Under the pieces are notes generated by a model that was not told the origin of the DNA, ran no database searches, and was given only the letters and a program-made list of their open reading frames with translations. Below, piece by piece: positions 1 through 10,165 of a DNA stretch of 64,000 bases. The number at the start of each line of letters is the position of its first letter. Position 1 is the first letter of the stretch. The position numbers and the translations under genes were made by a program. The stretch is from Apostichopus japonicus (lineage: Eukaryota > Echinodermata > Holothuroidea > Aspidochirotida > Stichopodidae): positions 25,033,168-25,097,167 of the forward strand of contig NC_092569.1 of the NCBI RefSeq assembly GCF_037975245.1, given 5' to 3'.

Positions 1-189
1 CAGGCACCCGCTGTAAAAGATCGGCAAAAGACGCCACCACCGGGGTTCGAACCGGCGATGCAAAAGAGAGTCTCGCTCATCAGCTCTTACAGTGCGCCAA
101 GCCATCGCGCCACTGTATGGACTGAGATATTAGGCCGATTAACTAATACTTACAGCTCCCTATGCAGGCACCCGCTGTAAAAGATCGGC

Positions 190-193
190 AAAA
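190..193 (-). terminator. T4 run after the tRNA-like segment (representative Pol III terminator candidate)
   Basis: Offsets 29-32 are AAAA, so the minus strand has C-TTTT-G two bases beyond the GGTGGCG end of the tRNA-like segment. A second T4 lies 7 nt further on at offsets 18-21. Four Ts can terminate Pol III in animals and less well in yeasts. A third T4 at offsets 65-68 (226-229 here) lies between the A and B boxes and could cut transcripts short, which argues against efficient full-length transcription. Confidence 0.4.
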
Positions 194-206
194 GACGCCA
201 CCACCG

Positions 207-217
207 GGGTTCGAACC
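207..217 (-). promoter_or_regulatory. B-box Pol III promoter element (representative; offsets 46-56 of each unit)
   Basis: The minus strand reads GGTTCGAACCC, which fits GWTCRANNC exactly and GGTTCGANTCC at ten of eleven positions. It contains the 10-bp palindrome GGTTCGAACC. I saw no subtype substitution inside it in any block except the 165-bp unit, where it becomes GGTTCGAGTCC. It is the best-conserved recognisable element of the repeat. Confidence 0.7.
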
Positions 218-264
218 GGCGATGCAAAAGAGAGCCTCGCTCATCAGCTCTTACAGTGCGCCAA

Positions 265-276
265 GCCATCGCGCCA
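265..276 (-). promoter_or_regulatory. A-box-like Pol III promoter element (representative; offsets 104-115 of each unit)
   Basis: The minus strand reads TGGCGCGATGGC here. Against the tRNA A-box consensus TRGCNNAGYNGG it matches six of nine specified bases; AG is replaced by GA and the last base differs. It starts 59 nt upstream of the B box, longer than in a simple tRNA but within the range seen in long-variable-arm tRNAs and SINEs. In subtypes with offset 115 changed to G (57071 rightwards, except 58883-59374) the first T of the box becomes C, weakening it further. Confidence 0.5.
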
Positions 277-317
277 CTGTATGGACTGAGATATTAGGCC
301 GATTAACTAATACTTAC

Positions 318-338
318 AGCTCCCTATGCAGGCACCCG
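318..338 (-). other. Splice-site-like bracket: 21-nt segment between acceptor and donor motifs (representative)
   Basis: Read on the minus strand, TCTTTTACAG lies immediately before this 21-nt segment and GTAAGTAT immediately after it. The donor octamer is fully complementary to the 5' end of U1 snRNA, and the acceptor has a short pyrimidine run before CAG. The pattern repeats in every unit, giving potential 143-nt introns that would contain the tRNA-like segment. In the 168-bp units the segment is 25 nt. No transcript evidence is available, and an AT-rich satellite-type sequence can yield such motifs by chance. Confidence 0.2.
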
Positions 339-3300
339 CTGTAAAAGATCGGCAAAAGACGCCACCACCGGGGTTCGAACCGGCGATGCAAAAGAGAGCC
401 TCGCTCATCAGCTCTTACAGTGCGCCAAGCCATCGCGCCACTGTATGGACTGAGATATTAGGCCGATTAACTAATACTTACAGCTCCCTATGCAGGCACC
501 CGCTGTAAAAGATCGGCAAAAGACGCCACCACCGGGGTTCGAACCGGCGATGCAAAAGAGAGTCTCGCTCATCAGCTCTTACAGTGCGCCAAGCCATCGC
601 GCCACTGTATGGACTGAGATATTAGGCCGATTAACTAATACTTACAGCTCCCTATGCAGGCACCCGCTGTAAAAGATCGGCAAAAGACGCCACCACCGGG
701 GTTCGAACCGGCGATGCAAAAGAGAGTCTCGCTCATCAGCTCTTACAGTGCGCCAAGCCATCGCGCCACTGTATGGACTGAGATATTAGGCCGATTAACT
801 AATACTTACAGCTCCCTATGCAGGCACCCGCTGTAAAAGATCGGCAAAAGACGCCACCACCGGGGTTCGAACCGGCGATGCAAAAGAGAGCCTCGCTCAT
901 CAGCTCTTACAGTGCGCCAAGCCATCGCGCCACTGTATGGACTGAGATATTAGGCCGATTAACTAATACTTACAGCTCCCTATGCAGGCACCCGCTGTAA
1001 AAGATCGGCAAAAGACGCCACCACCGGGGTTCGAACCGGCGATGCAAAAGAGAGCCTCGCTCATCAGCTCTTACAGTGCGCCAAGCCATCGCGCCACTGT
1101 ATGGACTGAGATATTAGGCCGATTAACTAATACTTACAGCTCCCTATGCAGGCACCCGCTGTAAAAGATCGGCAAAAGACGCCACCACCGGGGTTCGAAC
1201 CGGCGATGCAAAAGAGAGTCTCGCTCATCAGCTCTTACAGTGCGCCAAGCCATCGCGCCACTGTATGGACTGAGATATTAGGCCGATTAACTAATACTTA
1301 CAGCTCCCTATGCAGGCACCCGCTGTAAAAGATCGGCAAAAGACGCCACCACCGGGGTTCGAACCGGCGATGCAAAAGAGAGCCTCGCTCATCAGCTCTT
1401 ACAGTGCGCCAAGCCATCGCGCCACTGTATGGACTGAGATATTAGGCCGATTAACTAATACTTACAGCTCCCTATGCAGGCACCCGCTGTAAAAGATCGG
1501 CAAAAGACGCCACCACCGGGGTTCGAACCGGCGATGCAAAAGAGAGTCTCGCTCATCAGCTCTTACAGTGCGCCAAGCCATCGCGCCACTGTATGGACTG
1601 AGATATTAGGCCGATTAACTAATACTTACAGCTCCCTATGCAGGCACCCGCTGTAAAAGATAGGCAAAAGACGCCACCACCGGGGTTCGAACCGGCGATG
1701 CAAAAGAGAGTCTCGCTCATCAGCTCTTACAGTGCGCCAAGCCATCGCGCCACTGTATGGACTGAGATATTAGGCCGATTAACTAATACTTACAGCTCCA
1801 GATGCAGGCACCCGCTGTAAAAGATCGGCAAAAGACGCCACCACCGGGGTTCGAACCGGCGATGCAAAAGAGAGCCTCGCTCATCAGCTCTTACAGTGCG
1901 CCAAGCCATCGCGCCACTGTATGGACTGAGATATTAGGCCGATTAACTAATACTTACAGCTCCCTATGCAGGCACCCGCTGTAAAAGATCGGCAAAAGAC
2001 GCCACCACCGGGGTTCGAACCGGCGATGCAAAAGAGAGCCTCGCTCATCAGCTCTTACAGTGCGCCAAGCCATCGCGCCACTGTATGGACTGAGATATTA
2101 GGCCGATTAACTAATACTTACAGCTCCCTATGCAGGCACCCGCTGTAAAAGATCGGCAAAAGACGCCACCACCGGGGTTCGAACCGGCGATGCAAAAGAG
2201 AGCCTCGCTCATCAGCTCTTACAGTGCGCCAAGCCATCGCGCCACTGTATGGACTGAGATATTAGGCCGATTAACTAATACTTACAGCTCCCTATGCAGG
2301 CACCCGCTGTAAAAGATCGGCAAAAGACGCCACCACCGGGGTTCGAACCGGCGATGCAAAAGAGAGTCTCGCTCATCAGCTCTTACAGTGCGCCAAGCCA
2401 TCGCGCCACTGTATGGACTGAGATATTAGGCCGATTAACTAATACTTACAGCTCCCTATGCAGGCACCCGCTGTAAAAGATCGGCAAAAGACGCCACCAC
2501 CGGGGTTCGAACCGGCGATGCAAAAGAGAGCCTCGCTCATCAGCTCTTACAGTGCGCCAAGCCATCGCGCCACTGTATGGACTGAGATATTAGGCCGATT
2601 AACTAATACTTACAGCTCCCTATGCAGGCACCCGCTGTAAAAGATCGGCAAAAGACGCCACCACCGGGGTTCGAACCGGCGATGCAAAAGAGAGCCTCGC
2701 TCATCAGCTCTTACAGTGCGCCAAGCCATCGCGCCACTGTATGGACTGAGATATTAGGCCGATTAACTAATACTTACAGCTCCCTATGCAGGCACCCGCT
2801 GTAAAAGATCGGCAAAAGACGCCACCACCGGGGTTCGAACCGGCGATGCAAAAGAGAGCCTCGCTCATCAGCTCTTACAGTGCGCCAAGCCATCGCGCCA
2901 CTGTATGGACTGAGATATTAGGCCGATTAACTAATACTTACAGCTCCCTATGCAGGCACCCGCTGTAAAAGATCGGCAAAAGACGCCACCACCGGGGTTC
3001 GAACCGGCGATGCAAAAGAGAGCCTCGCTCATCAGCTCTTACAGTGCGCCAAGCCATCGCGCCACTGTATGGACTGAGATATTAGGCCGATTAACTAATA
3101 CTTACAGCTCCCTATGCAGGCACCCGCTGTAAAAGATCGGCAAAAGACGCCACCACCGGGGTTCGAACCGGCGATGCAAAAGAGAGCCTCGCTCATCAGC
3201 TCTTACAGTGCGCCAAGCCATCGCGCCACTGTATGGACTGAGATATTAGGCCGATTAACTAATACTTACAGCTCCCTATGCAGGCACCCGCTGTAAAAGA

Positions 3301-4261
3301 TCGGCAAAAGACGCCACCACCGGGGTTCGAACCGGCGATGCAAAAGAGAGTCTCGCTCATCAGCTCTTACAGTGCGCCAAGCCATCGCGCCACTGTATGG
3401 ACTGAGATATTAGGCCGATTAACTAATACTTACAGCTCCCTATGCAGGCACCCGCTGTAAAAGATCGGCAAAAGACGCCACCACCGGGGTTCGAACCGGC
3501 GATGCAAAAGAGAGCCTCGCTCATCAGCTCTTACAGTGCGCCAAGCCATCGCGCCACTGTATGGACTGAGATATTAGGCCGATTAACTAATACTTACAGC
3601 TCCCTATGCAGGCACCCGCTGTAAAAGATCGGCAAAAGACGCCACCACCGGGGTTCGAACCGGCGATGCAAAAGAGAGCCTCGCTCATCAGCTCTTACAG
3701 TGCGCCAAGCCATCGCGCCACTGTATGGACTGAGATATTAGGCCGATTAACTAATACTTACAGCTCCCTATGCAGGCACCCGCTGTAAAAGATCGGCAAA
3801 AGACGCCACCACCGGGGTTCGAACCGGCGATGCAAAAGAGAGCCTCGCTCATCAGCTCTTACAGTGCGCCAAGCCATCGCGCCACTGTATGGACTGAGAT
3901 ATTAGGCCGATTAACTAATACTTACAGCTCCAGATGCAGGCACCCGCTGTAAAAGATCGGCAAAAGACGCCACCACCGGGGTTCGAACCGGCGATGCAAA
4001 AGAGAGTCTCGCTCATCAGCTCTTACAGTGCGCCAAGCCATCGCGCCACTGTATGGACTGAGATATTAGGCCGATTAACTAATACTTACAGCTCCAGATG
4101 CAGGCACCCGCTGTAAAAGATCGGCAAAAGACGCCACCACCGGGGTTCGAACCGGCGATGCAAAAGAGAGTCTCGCTCATCAGCTCTTACAGTGCGCCAA
4201 GCCATCGCGCCACTGTATGGACTGAGATATTAGGCCGATTAACTAATACTTACAGCTCCAG

Positions 4262-6229
4262 ATGCAGGCACCCGCTGTAAAAGATCGGCAAAAGACGCCA
4301 CCACCGGGGTTCGAACCGGCGATGCAAAAGAGAGCCTCGCTCATCAGCTCTTACAGTGCGCCAAGCCATCGCGCCACTGTATGGACTGAGATATTAGGCC
4401 GATTAACTAATACTTACAGCTCCCTATGCAGGCACCCGCTGTAAAAGATCGGCAAAAGACGCCACCACCGGGGTTCGAACCGGCGATGCAAAAGAGAGCC
4501 TCGCTCATCAGCTCTTACAGTGCGCCAAGCCATCGCGCCACTGTATGGACTGAGATATTAGGCCGATTAACTAATACTTACAGCTCCCTATGCAGGCACC
4601 CGCTGTAAAAGATCGGCAAAAGACGCCACCACCGGGGTTCGAACCGGCGATGAAAAAGAGAGCCTCGCTCATCAGCTCTTACAGTGCGCCAAGCCATCGC
4701 GCCACTGTATGGACTGAGATATTAGGCCGATTAACTAATACTTACAGCTCCCTATGCAGGCACCCGCTGTAAAAGATCGGCAAAAGACGCCACCACCGGG
4801 GTTCGAACCGGCGATGCAAAAGAGAGCCTCGCTCATCAGCTCTTACAGTGCGCCAAGCCATCGCGCCACTGTATGGACTGAGATATTAGGCCGATTAACT
4901 AATACTTACAGCTCCCTATGCAGGCACCCGCTGTAAAAGATCGGCAAAAGACGCCACCACCGGGGTTCGAACCGGCGATGCAAAAGAGAGCCTCGCTCAT
5001 CAGCTCTTACAGTGCGCCAAGCCATCGCGCCACTGTATGGACTGAGATATTAGGCCGATTAACTAATACTTACAGCTCCCTATGCAGGCACCCGCTGTAA
5101 AAGATCGGCAAAAGACGCCACCACCGGGGTTCGAACCGGCGATGCAAAAGAGAGCCTCGCTCATCAGCTCTTACAGTGCGCCAAGCCATCGCGCCACTGT
5201 ATGGACTGAGATATTAGGCCGATTAACTAATACTTACAGCTCCCTATGCAGGCACCCGCTGTAAAAGATCGGCAAAAGACGCCACCACCGGGGTTCGAAC
5301 CGGCGATGCAAAAGAGAGCCTCGCTCATCAGCTCTTACAGTGCGCCAAGCCATCGCGCCACTGTATGGACTGAGATATTAGGCCGATTAAATAATACTTA
5401 CAGCTCCCTATGCAGGCACCCGCTGTAAAAGATCGGCAAAAGACGCCACCACCGGGGTTCGAACCGGCGATGCAAAAGAGAGCCTCGCTCATCAGCTCTT
5501 ACAGTGCGCCAAGCCATCGCGCCACTGTATGGACTGAGATATTAGGCCGATTAAATAATACTTACAGCTCCCTATGCAGGCACCCGCTGTAAAAGATCGG
5601 CAAAAGACGCCACCACCGGGGTTCGAACCGGCGATGCAAAAGAGAGCCTCGCTCATCAGCTCTTACAGTGCGCCAAGCCATCGCGCCACTGTATGGACTG
5701 AGATATTAGGCCGATTAACTAATACTTACAGCTCCCTATGCAGGCACCCGCTGTAAAAGATCGGCAAAAGACGCCACCACCGGGGTTCGAACCGGCGATG
5801 CAAAAGAGAGCCTCGCTCATCAGCTCTTACAGTGCGGCAAGCCATCGCGCCACTGTATGGACTGAGATATTAGGCCGATTAACTAATACTTACAGCTCCC
5901 TATGCAGGCACCCGCTGTAAAAGATCGGCAAAAGACGCCACCACCGGGGTTCGAACCGGCGATGCAAAAGAGAGCCTCGCTCATCAGCTCTTACAGTGCG
6001 CCAAGCCATCGCGCCACTGTATGGACTGAGATATTAGGCCGATTAACTAATACTTACAGCTCCCTATGCAGGCACCCGCTGTAAAAGATCGGCAAAAGAC
6101 GCCACCACCGGGGTTCGAACCGGCGATGCAAAAGAGAGCCTCGCTCATCAGCTCTTACAGTGCGCCAAGCCATCGCGCCACTGTATGGACTGAGATATTA
6201 GGCCGATTAACTAATACTTACAGCTCCCT
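4262..6229. repeat. Consensus-type block, 12 units with private variants
   Basis: All units have C at offset 74. Isolated changes are C to A in the GATGCAAAAG motif of unit 4590, C to A at offset 146 in the adjacent pair 5246 and 5410, and one base change in the AGTGCGCC motif of unit 5738. The adjacent pair shows a new mutation copied once into its neighbour. Confidence 0.95.
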
Positions 6230-7049
6230 ATGCAGGCACCCGCTGTAAAAGATCGGCAAAAGACGCCACCACCGGGGTTCGAACCGGCGATGCAAAAGAC
6301 AGCCTCGCTCATCAGCTCTTACAGTGCGCCAAGCCATCGCGCCACTGTATGGACTGAGATATTAGGCCGATTAACTAATACTTACAGCTCCCTATGCAGG
6401 CACCCGCTGTAAAAGATCGGCAAAAGACGCCACCACCGGGGTTCGAACCGGCGATGCAAAAGACAGCCTCGCTCATCAGCTCTTACAGTGCGCCAAGCCA
6501 TCGCGCCACTGTATGGACTGAGATATTAGGCCGATTAACTAATACTTACAGCTCCCTATGCAGGCACCCGCTGTAAAAGATCGGCAAAAGACGCCACCAC
6601 CGGGGTTCGAACCGGCGATGCAAAAGACAGCCTCGCTCATCAGCTCTTACAGTGCGCCAAGCCATCGCGCCACTGTATGGACTGAGATATTAGGCCGATT
6701 AACTAATACTTACAGCTCCCTATGCAGGCACCCGCTGTAAAAGATCGGCAAAAGACGCCACCACCGGGGTTCGAACCGGCGATGCAAAAGACAGCCTCGC
6801 TCATCAGCTCTTACAGTGCGCCAAGCCATCGCGCCACTGTATGGACTGAGATATTAGGCCGATTAACTAATACTTACAGCTCCCTATGCAGGCACCCGCT
6901 GTAAAAGATCGGCAAAAGACGCCACCACCGGGGTTCGAACCGGCGATGCAAAAGACAGCCTCGCTCATCAGCTCTTACAGTGCGCCAAGCCATCGCGCCA
7001 CTGTATGGACTGAGATATTAGGCCGATTAACTAATACTTACAGCTCCCT
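6230..7049. repeat. Five-unit subtype with G to C at offset 71
   Basis: Units starting 6230, 6394, 6558, 6722 and 6886 read AAAAGACAGCC instead of AAAAGAGAGCC. The change would break one pair of the 5-bp central stem of the minus-strand tRNA-like fold. It is confined to five consecutive units, as expected of a small local duplication. Confidence 0.95.
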
Positions 7050-8361
7050 ATGCAGGCACCCGCTGTAAAAGATCGGCAAAAGACGCCACCACCGGGGTTC
7101 GAACCGGCGATGCAAAAGAGAGCCTCGCTCATCAGCTCTTACAGTGCGCCAAGCCATCGCGCCACTGTATGGACTGAGATATTAGGCCGATTAACTAATA
7201 CTTACAGCTCCCTATGCAGGCACCCGCTGTAAAAGATCGGCAAAAGACGCCACCACCGGGGTTCGAACCGGCGATGCAAAAGAGAGCCTCGCTCATCAGC
7301 TCTTACAGTGCGCCAAGCCATCGCGCCACTGTATGGACTGAGATATTAGGCCGATTAACTAATACTTACAGCTCCCTATGCAGGCACCCGCTGTAAAAGA
7401 TCGGCAAAAGACGCCACCACCGGGGTTCGAACCGGCGATGCAAAAGAGAGCCTCGCTCATCAGCTCTTACAGTGCGCCAAGCCATCGCGCCACTGTATGG
7501 ACTGAGATATTAGGCCGATTAACTAATACTTACAGCTCCCTATGCAGGCACCCGCTGTAAAAGATCGGCAAAAGACGCCACCACCGGGGTTCGAACCGGC
7601 GATGCAAAAGAGAGCCTCGCTCATCAGCTCTTACAGTGCGCCAAGCCATCGCGCCACTGTATGGACTGAGATATTAGGCCGATTAACTAATACTTACAGC
7701 TCCCTATGCAGGCACCCGCTGTAAAAGATCGGCAAAAGACGCCACCACCGGGGTTCGAACCGGCGATGCAAAAGAGAGCCTCGCTCATCAGCTCTTACAG
7801 TGCGCCAAGCCATCGCGCCACTGTATGGACTGAGATATTAGGCCGATTAACTAATACTTACAGCTCCCTATGCAGGCACCCGCTGTAAAAGATCGGCAAA
7901 AGACGCCACCACCGGGGTTCGAACCGGCGATGCAAAAGAGAGCCTCGCTCATCAGCTCTTACAGTGCGCCAAGCCATCGCGCCACTGTATGGACTGAGAT
8001 ATTAGGCCGATTAACTAATACTTACAGCTCCCTATGCAGGCACCCGCTGTAAAAGATCGGCAAAAGACGCCACCACCGGGGTTCGAACCGGCGATGCAAA
8101 AGAGAGCCTCGCTCATCAGCTCTTACAGTGCGCCAAGCCATCGCGCCACTGTATGGACTGAGATATTAGGCCGATTAACTAATACTTACAGCTCCCTATG
8201 CAGGCACCCGCTGTAAAAGATCGGCAAAAGACGCCACCACCGGGGTTCGAACCGGCGATGCAAAAGAGAGCCTCGCTCATCAGCTCTTACAGTGCGCCAA
8301 GCCATCGCGCCACTGTATGGACTGAGATATTAGGCCGATTAACTAATACTTACAGCTCCCT
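7050..8361. repeat. Consensus-type block, 8 units
   Basis: Eight 164-bp units, all of the consensus type (C74, ATA at 130-132, AAT at 148-150, TAC at 154-156). I see no private variants. Confidence 0.93.
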
Positions 8362-10165
8362 ATGCAGGCACCCGCTGTAAAAGATCGGCAAAAGACGCCA
8401 CCACCGGGGTTCGAACCGGCGATGCAAAAGAGAGCCTCGCTCATCAGCTCTTACAGTGCGCCAAGCCATCGCGCCACTGTATGGACTGAGATGTTAGGCC
8501 GATTAACTAATACTTACAGCTCCCTATGCAGGCACCCGCTGTAAAAGATCGGCAAAAGACGCCACCACCGGGGTTCGAACCGGCGATGCAAAAGAGAGCC
8601 TCGCTCATCAGCTCTTACAGTGCGCCAAGCCATCGCGCCACTGTATGGACTGAGATGTTAGGCCGATTAACTAATACTTACAGCTCCCTATGCAGGCACC
8701 CGCTGTAAAAGATCGGCAAAAGACGCCACCACCGGGGTTCGAACCGGCGATGCAAAAGAGAGCCTCGCTCATCAGCTCTTACAGTGCGCCAAGCCATCGC
8801 GCCACTGTATGGACTGAGATGTTAGGCCGATTAACTAATACTTACAGCTCCCTATGCAGGCACCCGCTGTAAAAGATCGGCAAAAGACGCCACCACCGGG
8901 GTTCGAACCGGCGATGCAAAAGAGAGCCTCGCTCATCAGCTCTTACAGTGCGCCAAGCCATCGCGCCACTGTATGGACTGAGATGTTAGGCCGATTAACT
9001 AATACTTACAGCTCCCTATGCAGGCACCCGCTGTAAAAGATCGGCAAAAGACGCCACCACCGGGGTTCGAACCGGCGATGCAAAAGAGAGCCTCGCTCAT
9101 CAGCTCTTACAGTGCGCCAAGCAATCGCGCCACTGTATGGACTGAGATATTAGGCCGATTAACTAATACTTACAGCTCCCTATGCAGGCACCCGCTGTAA
9201 AAGATCGGCAAAAGACGCCACCACCGGGGTTCGAACCGGCGATGCAAAAGAGAGCCTCGCTCATCAGCTCTTACAGTGCGCCAAGCCATCGCGCCACTGT
9301 ATGGACTGAGATATTAGGCCGATTAACTAATACTTACAGCTCCCTATGCAGGCACCCGCTGTAAAAGATCGGCAAAAGACGCCACCACCGGGGTTCGAAC
9401 CGGCGATGCAAAAGAGAGCCTCGCTCATCAGCTCTTACAGTGCGCCAAGCCATCGCGCCACTGTATGGACTGAGATGTTAGGCCGATTAACTAATACTTA
9501 CAGCTCCCTATGCAGGCACCCGCTGTAAAAGATCGGCAAAAGACGCCACCACCGGGGTTCGAACCGGCGATGCAAAAGAGAGCCTCGCTCATCAGCTCTT
9601 ACAGTGCGCCAAGCCATCGCGCCACTGTATGGACTGAGATATTAGGCCGATTAACTAATACTTACAGCTCCCTATGCAGGCACCCGCTGTAAAAGATCGG
9701 CAAAAGACGCCACCACCGGGGTTCGAACCGGCGATGCAAAAGAGAGCCTCGCTCATCAGCTCTTACAGTGCGCCAAGCCATCGCGCCACTGTATGGACTG
9801 AGATATTAGGCCGATTAACTAATACTTACAGCTCCCTATGCAGGCACCCGCTGTAAAAGATCGGCAAAAGACGCCACCACCGGGGTTCGAACCGGCGATG
9901 CAAAAGAGAGCCTCGCTCATCAGCTCTTACAGTGCGCCAAGCCATCGCGCCACTGTATGGACTGAGATGTTAGGCCGATTAACTAATACTTACAGCTCCC
10001 TATGCAGGCACCCGCTGTAAAAGATCGGCAAAAGACGCCACCACCGGGGTTCGAACCGGCGATGCAAAAGAGAGCCTCGCTCATCAGCTCTTACAGTGCG
10101 CCAAGCCATCGCGCCACTGTATGGACTGAGATGTTAGGCCGATTAACTAATACTTACAGCTCCCT
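8362..10165. repeat. Mosaic block: ATG or ATA at offsets 130-132, 11 units
   Basis: Offset 132 is G in units starting 8362, 8526, 8690, 8854, 9346, 9838 and 10002, and A in 9018, 9182, 9510 and 9674. Unit 9018 also has a private C to A in the CAAGCCATCG motif. The interleaving shows that subtypes were shuffled rather than simply extended. Confidence 0.95.

Larger units (their letters stand above)
196..277 (-). ncRNA. tRNA-like (SINE-head-like) segment, representative copy; one per unit
   Basis: On the minus strand, offsets 116 down to 35 of each unit look like a degenerate tRNA. A D-arm-like hairpin can be drawn with a 4-bp GCGC/GCGC stem and a 9-nt loop containing GG. A T-loop TTCGAAC is flanked by CCGG on both sides, so the stem forms only with a bulge or an 8-nt loop. 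Between them a 5-bp stem (AGAGC with GCTCT) encloses an 11-nt loop rather than a 7-nt anticodon loop. The two ends are GTGGCG and GGTGGCG, which are direct, not complementary, so there is no acceptor stem. This fits a tRNA-derived SINE head or other decayed tRNA-like promoter module, not a working tRNA. The same segment recurs in essentially all units; this copy is given because it is the first complete one. Confidence 0.6.
1..4261. repeat. Mosaic block: units with C or T at offset 74
   Basis: Twenty-five complete units plus the 161-bp left-edge partial. Offset 74 is T in the partial unit and in units starting 490, 654, 1146, 1474, 1638, 2294, 3278, 3934 and 4098, and C in the rest. Taking T as V and C as A, the first eight units read VAAV VAAV, a possible 656-bp higher-order period seen only twice. 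Units 1638, 3770, 3934 and 4098 end with AG instead of CT at offsets 163-164. Unit 1638 also has a private change at 1662. Confidence 0.95.

Noticed and set aside
207-225. CENP-B box
   Set aside because: Only TTCG, contributed by the B box, matches; the required downstream A and CGGG are absent on both strands.
240-247. Hammerhead ribozyme core (minus strand CTGATGAG)
   Set aside because: Satellites and some SINE-like elements do carry hammerheads, but here no GAAA partner follows at a position allowing stem II, and the nearest GAAC is in the T-loop with no pairing arms. The octamer alone is chance.
196-277. Functional tRNA gene cluster
   Set aside because: There is no acceptor stem, no 7-nt anticodon loop and the T-stem has a bulge or mismatch. 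A T4 run lies between the A and B boxes.
310-320. U1 snRNA gene or spliced-leader RNA gene in the repeat
   Set aside because: The plus strand contains ATACTTAC, identical to the U1 5' end, but this is merely the complement of the donor-like motif. The next bases do not follow U1, and I see no convincing Sm site or snRNA fold on either strand.
162-344. 60-codon plus-strand reading frame repeated in every 164-bp unit
   Set aside because: Each copy overlaps the next by 19 bp in another frame and arises only from the repeat sequence. The PPPGFEPA part is the antisense of the tRNA-like T-arm, a common source of spurious predicted peptides. The variants change residues freely.
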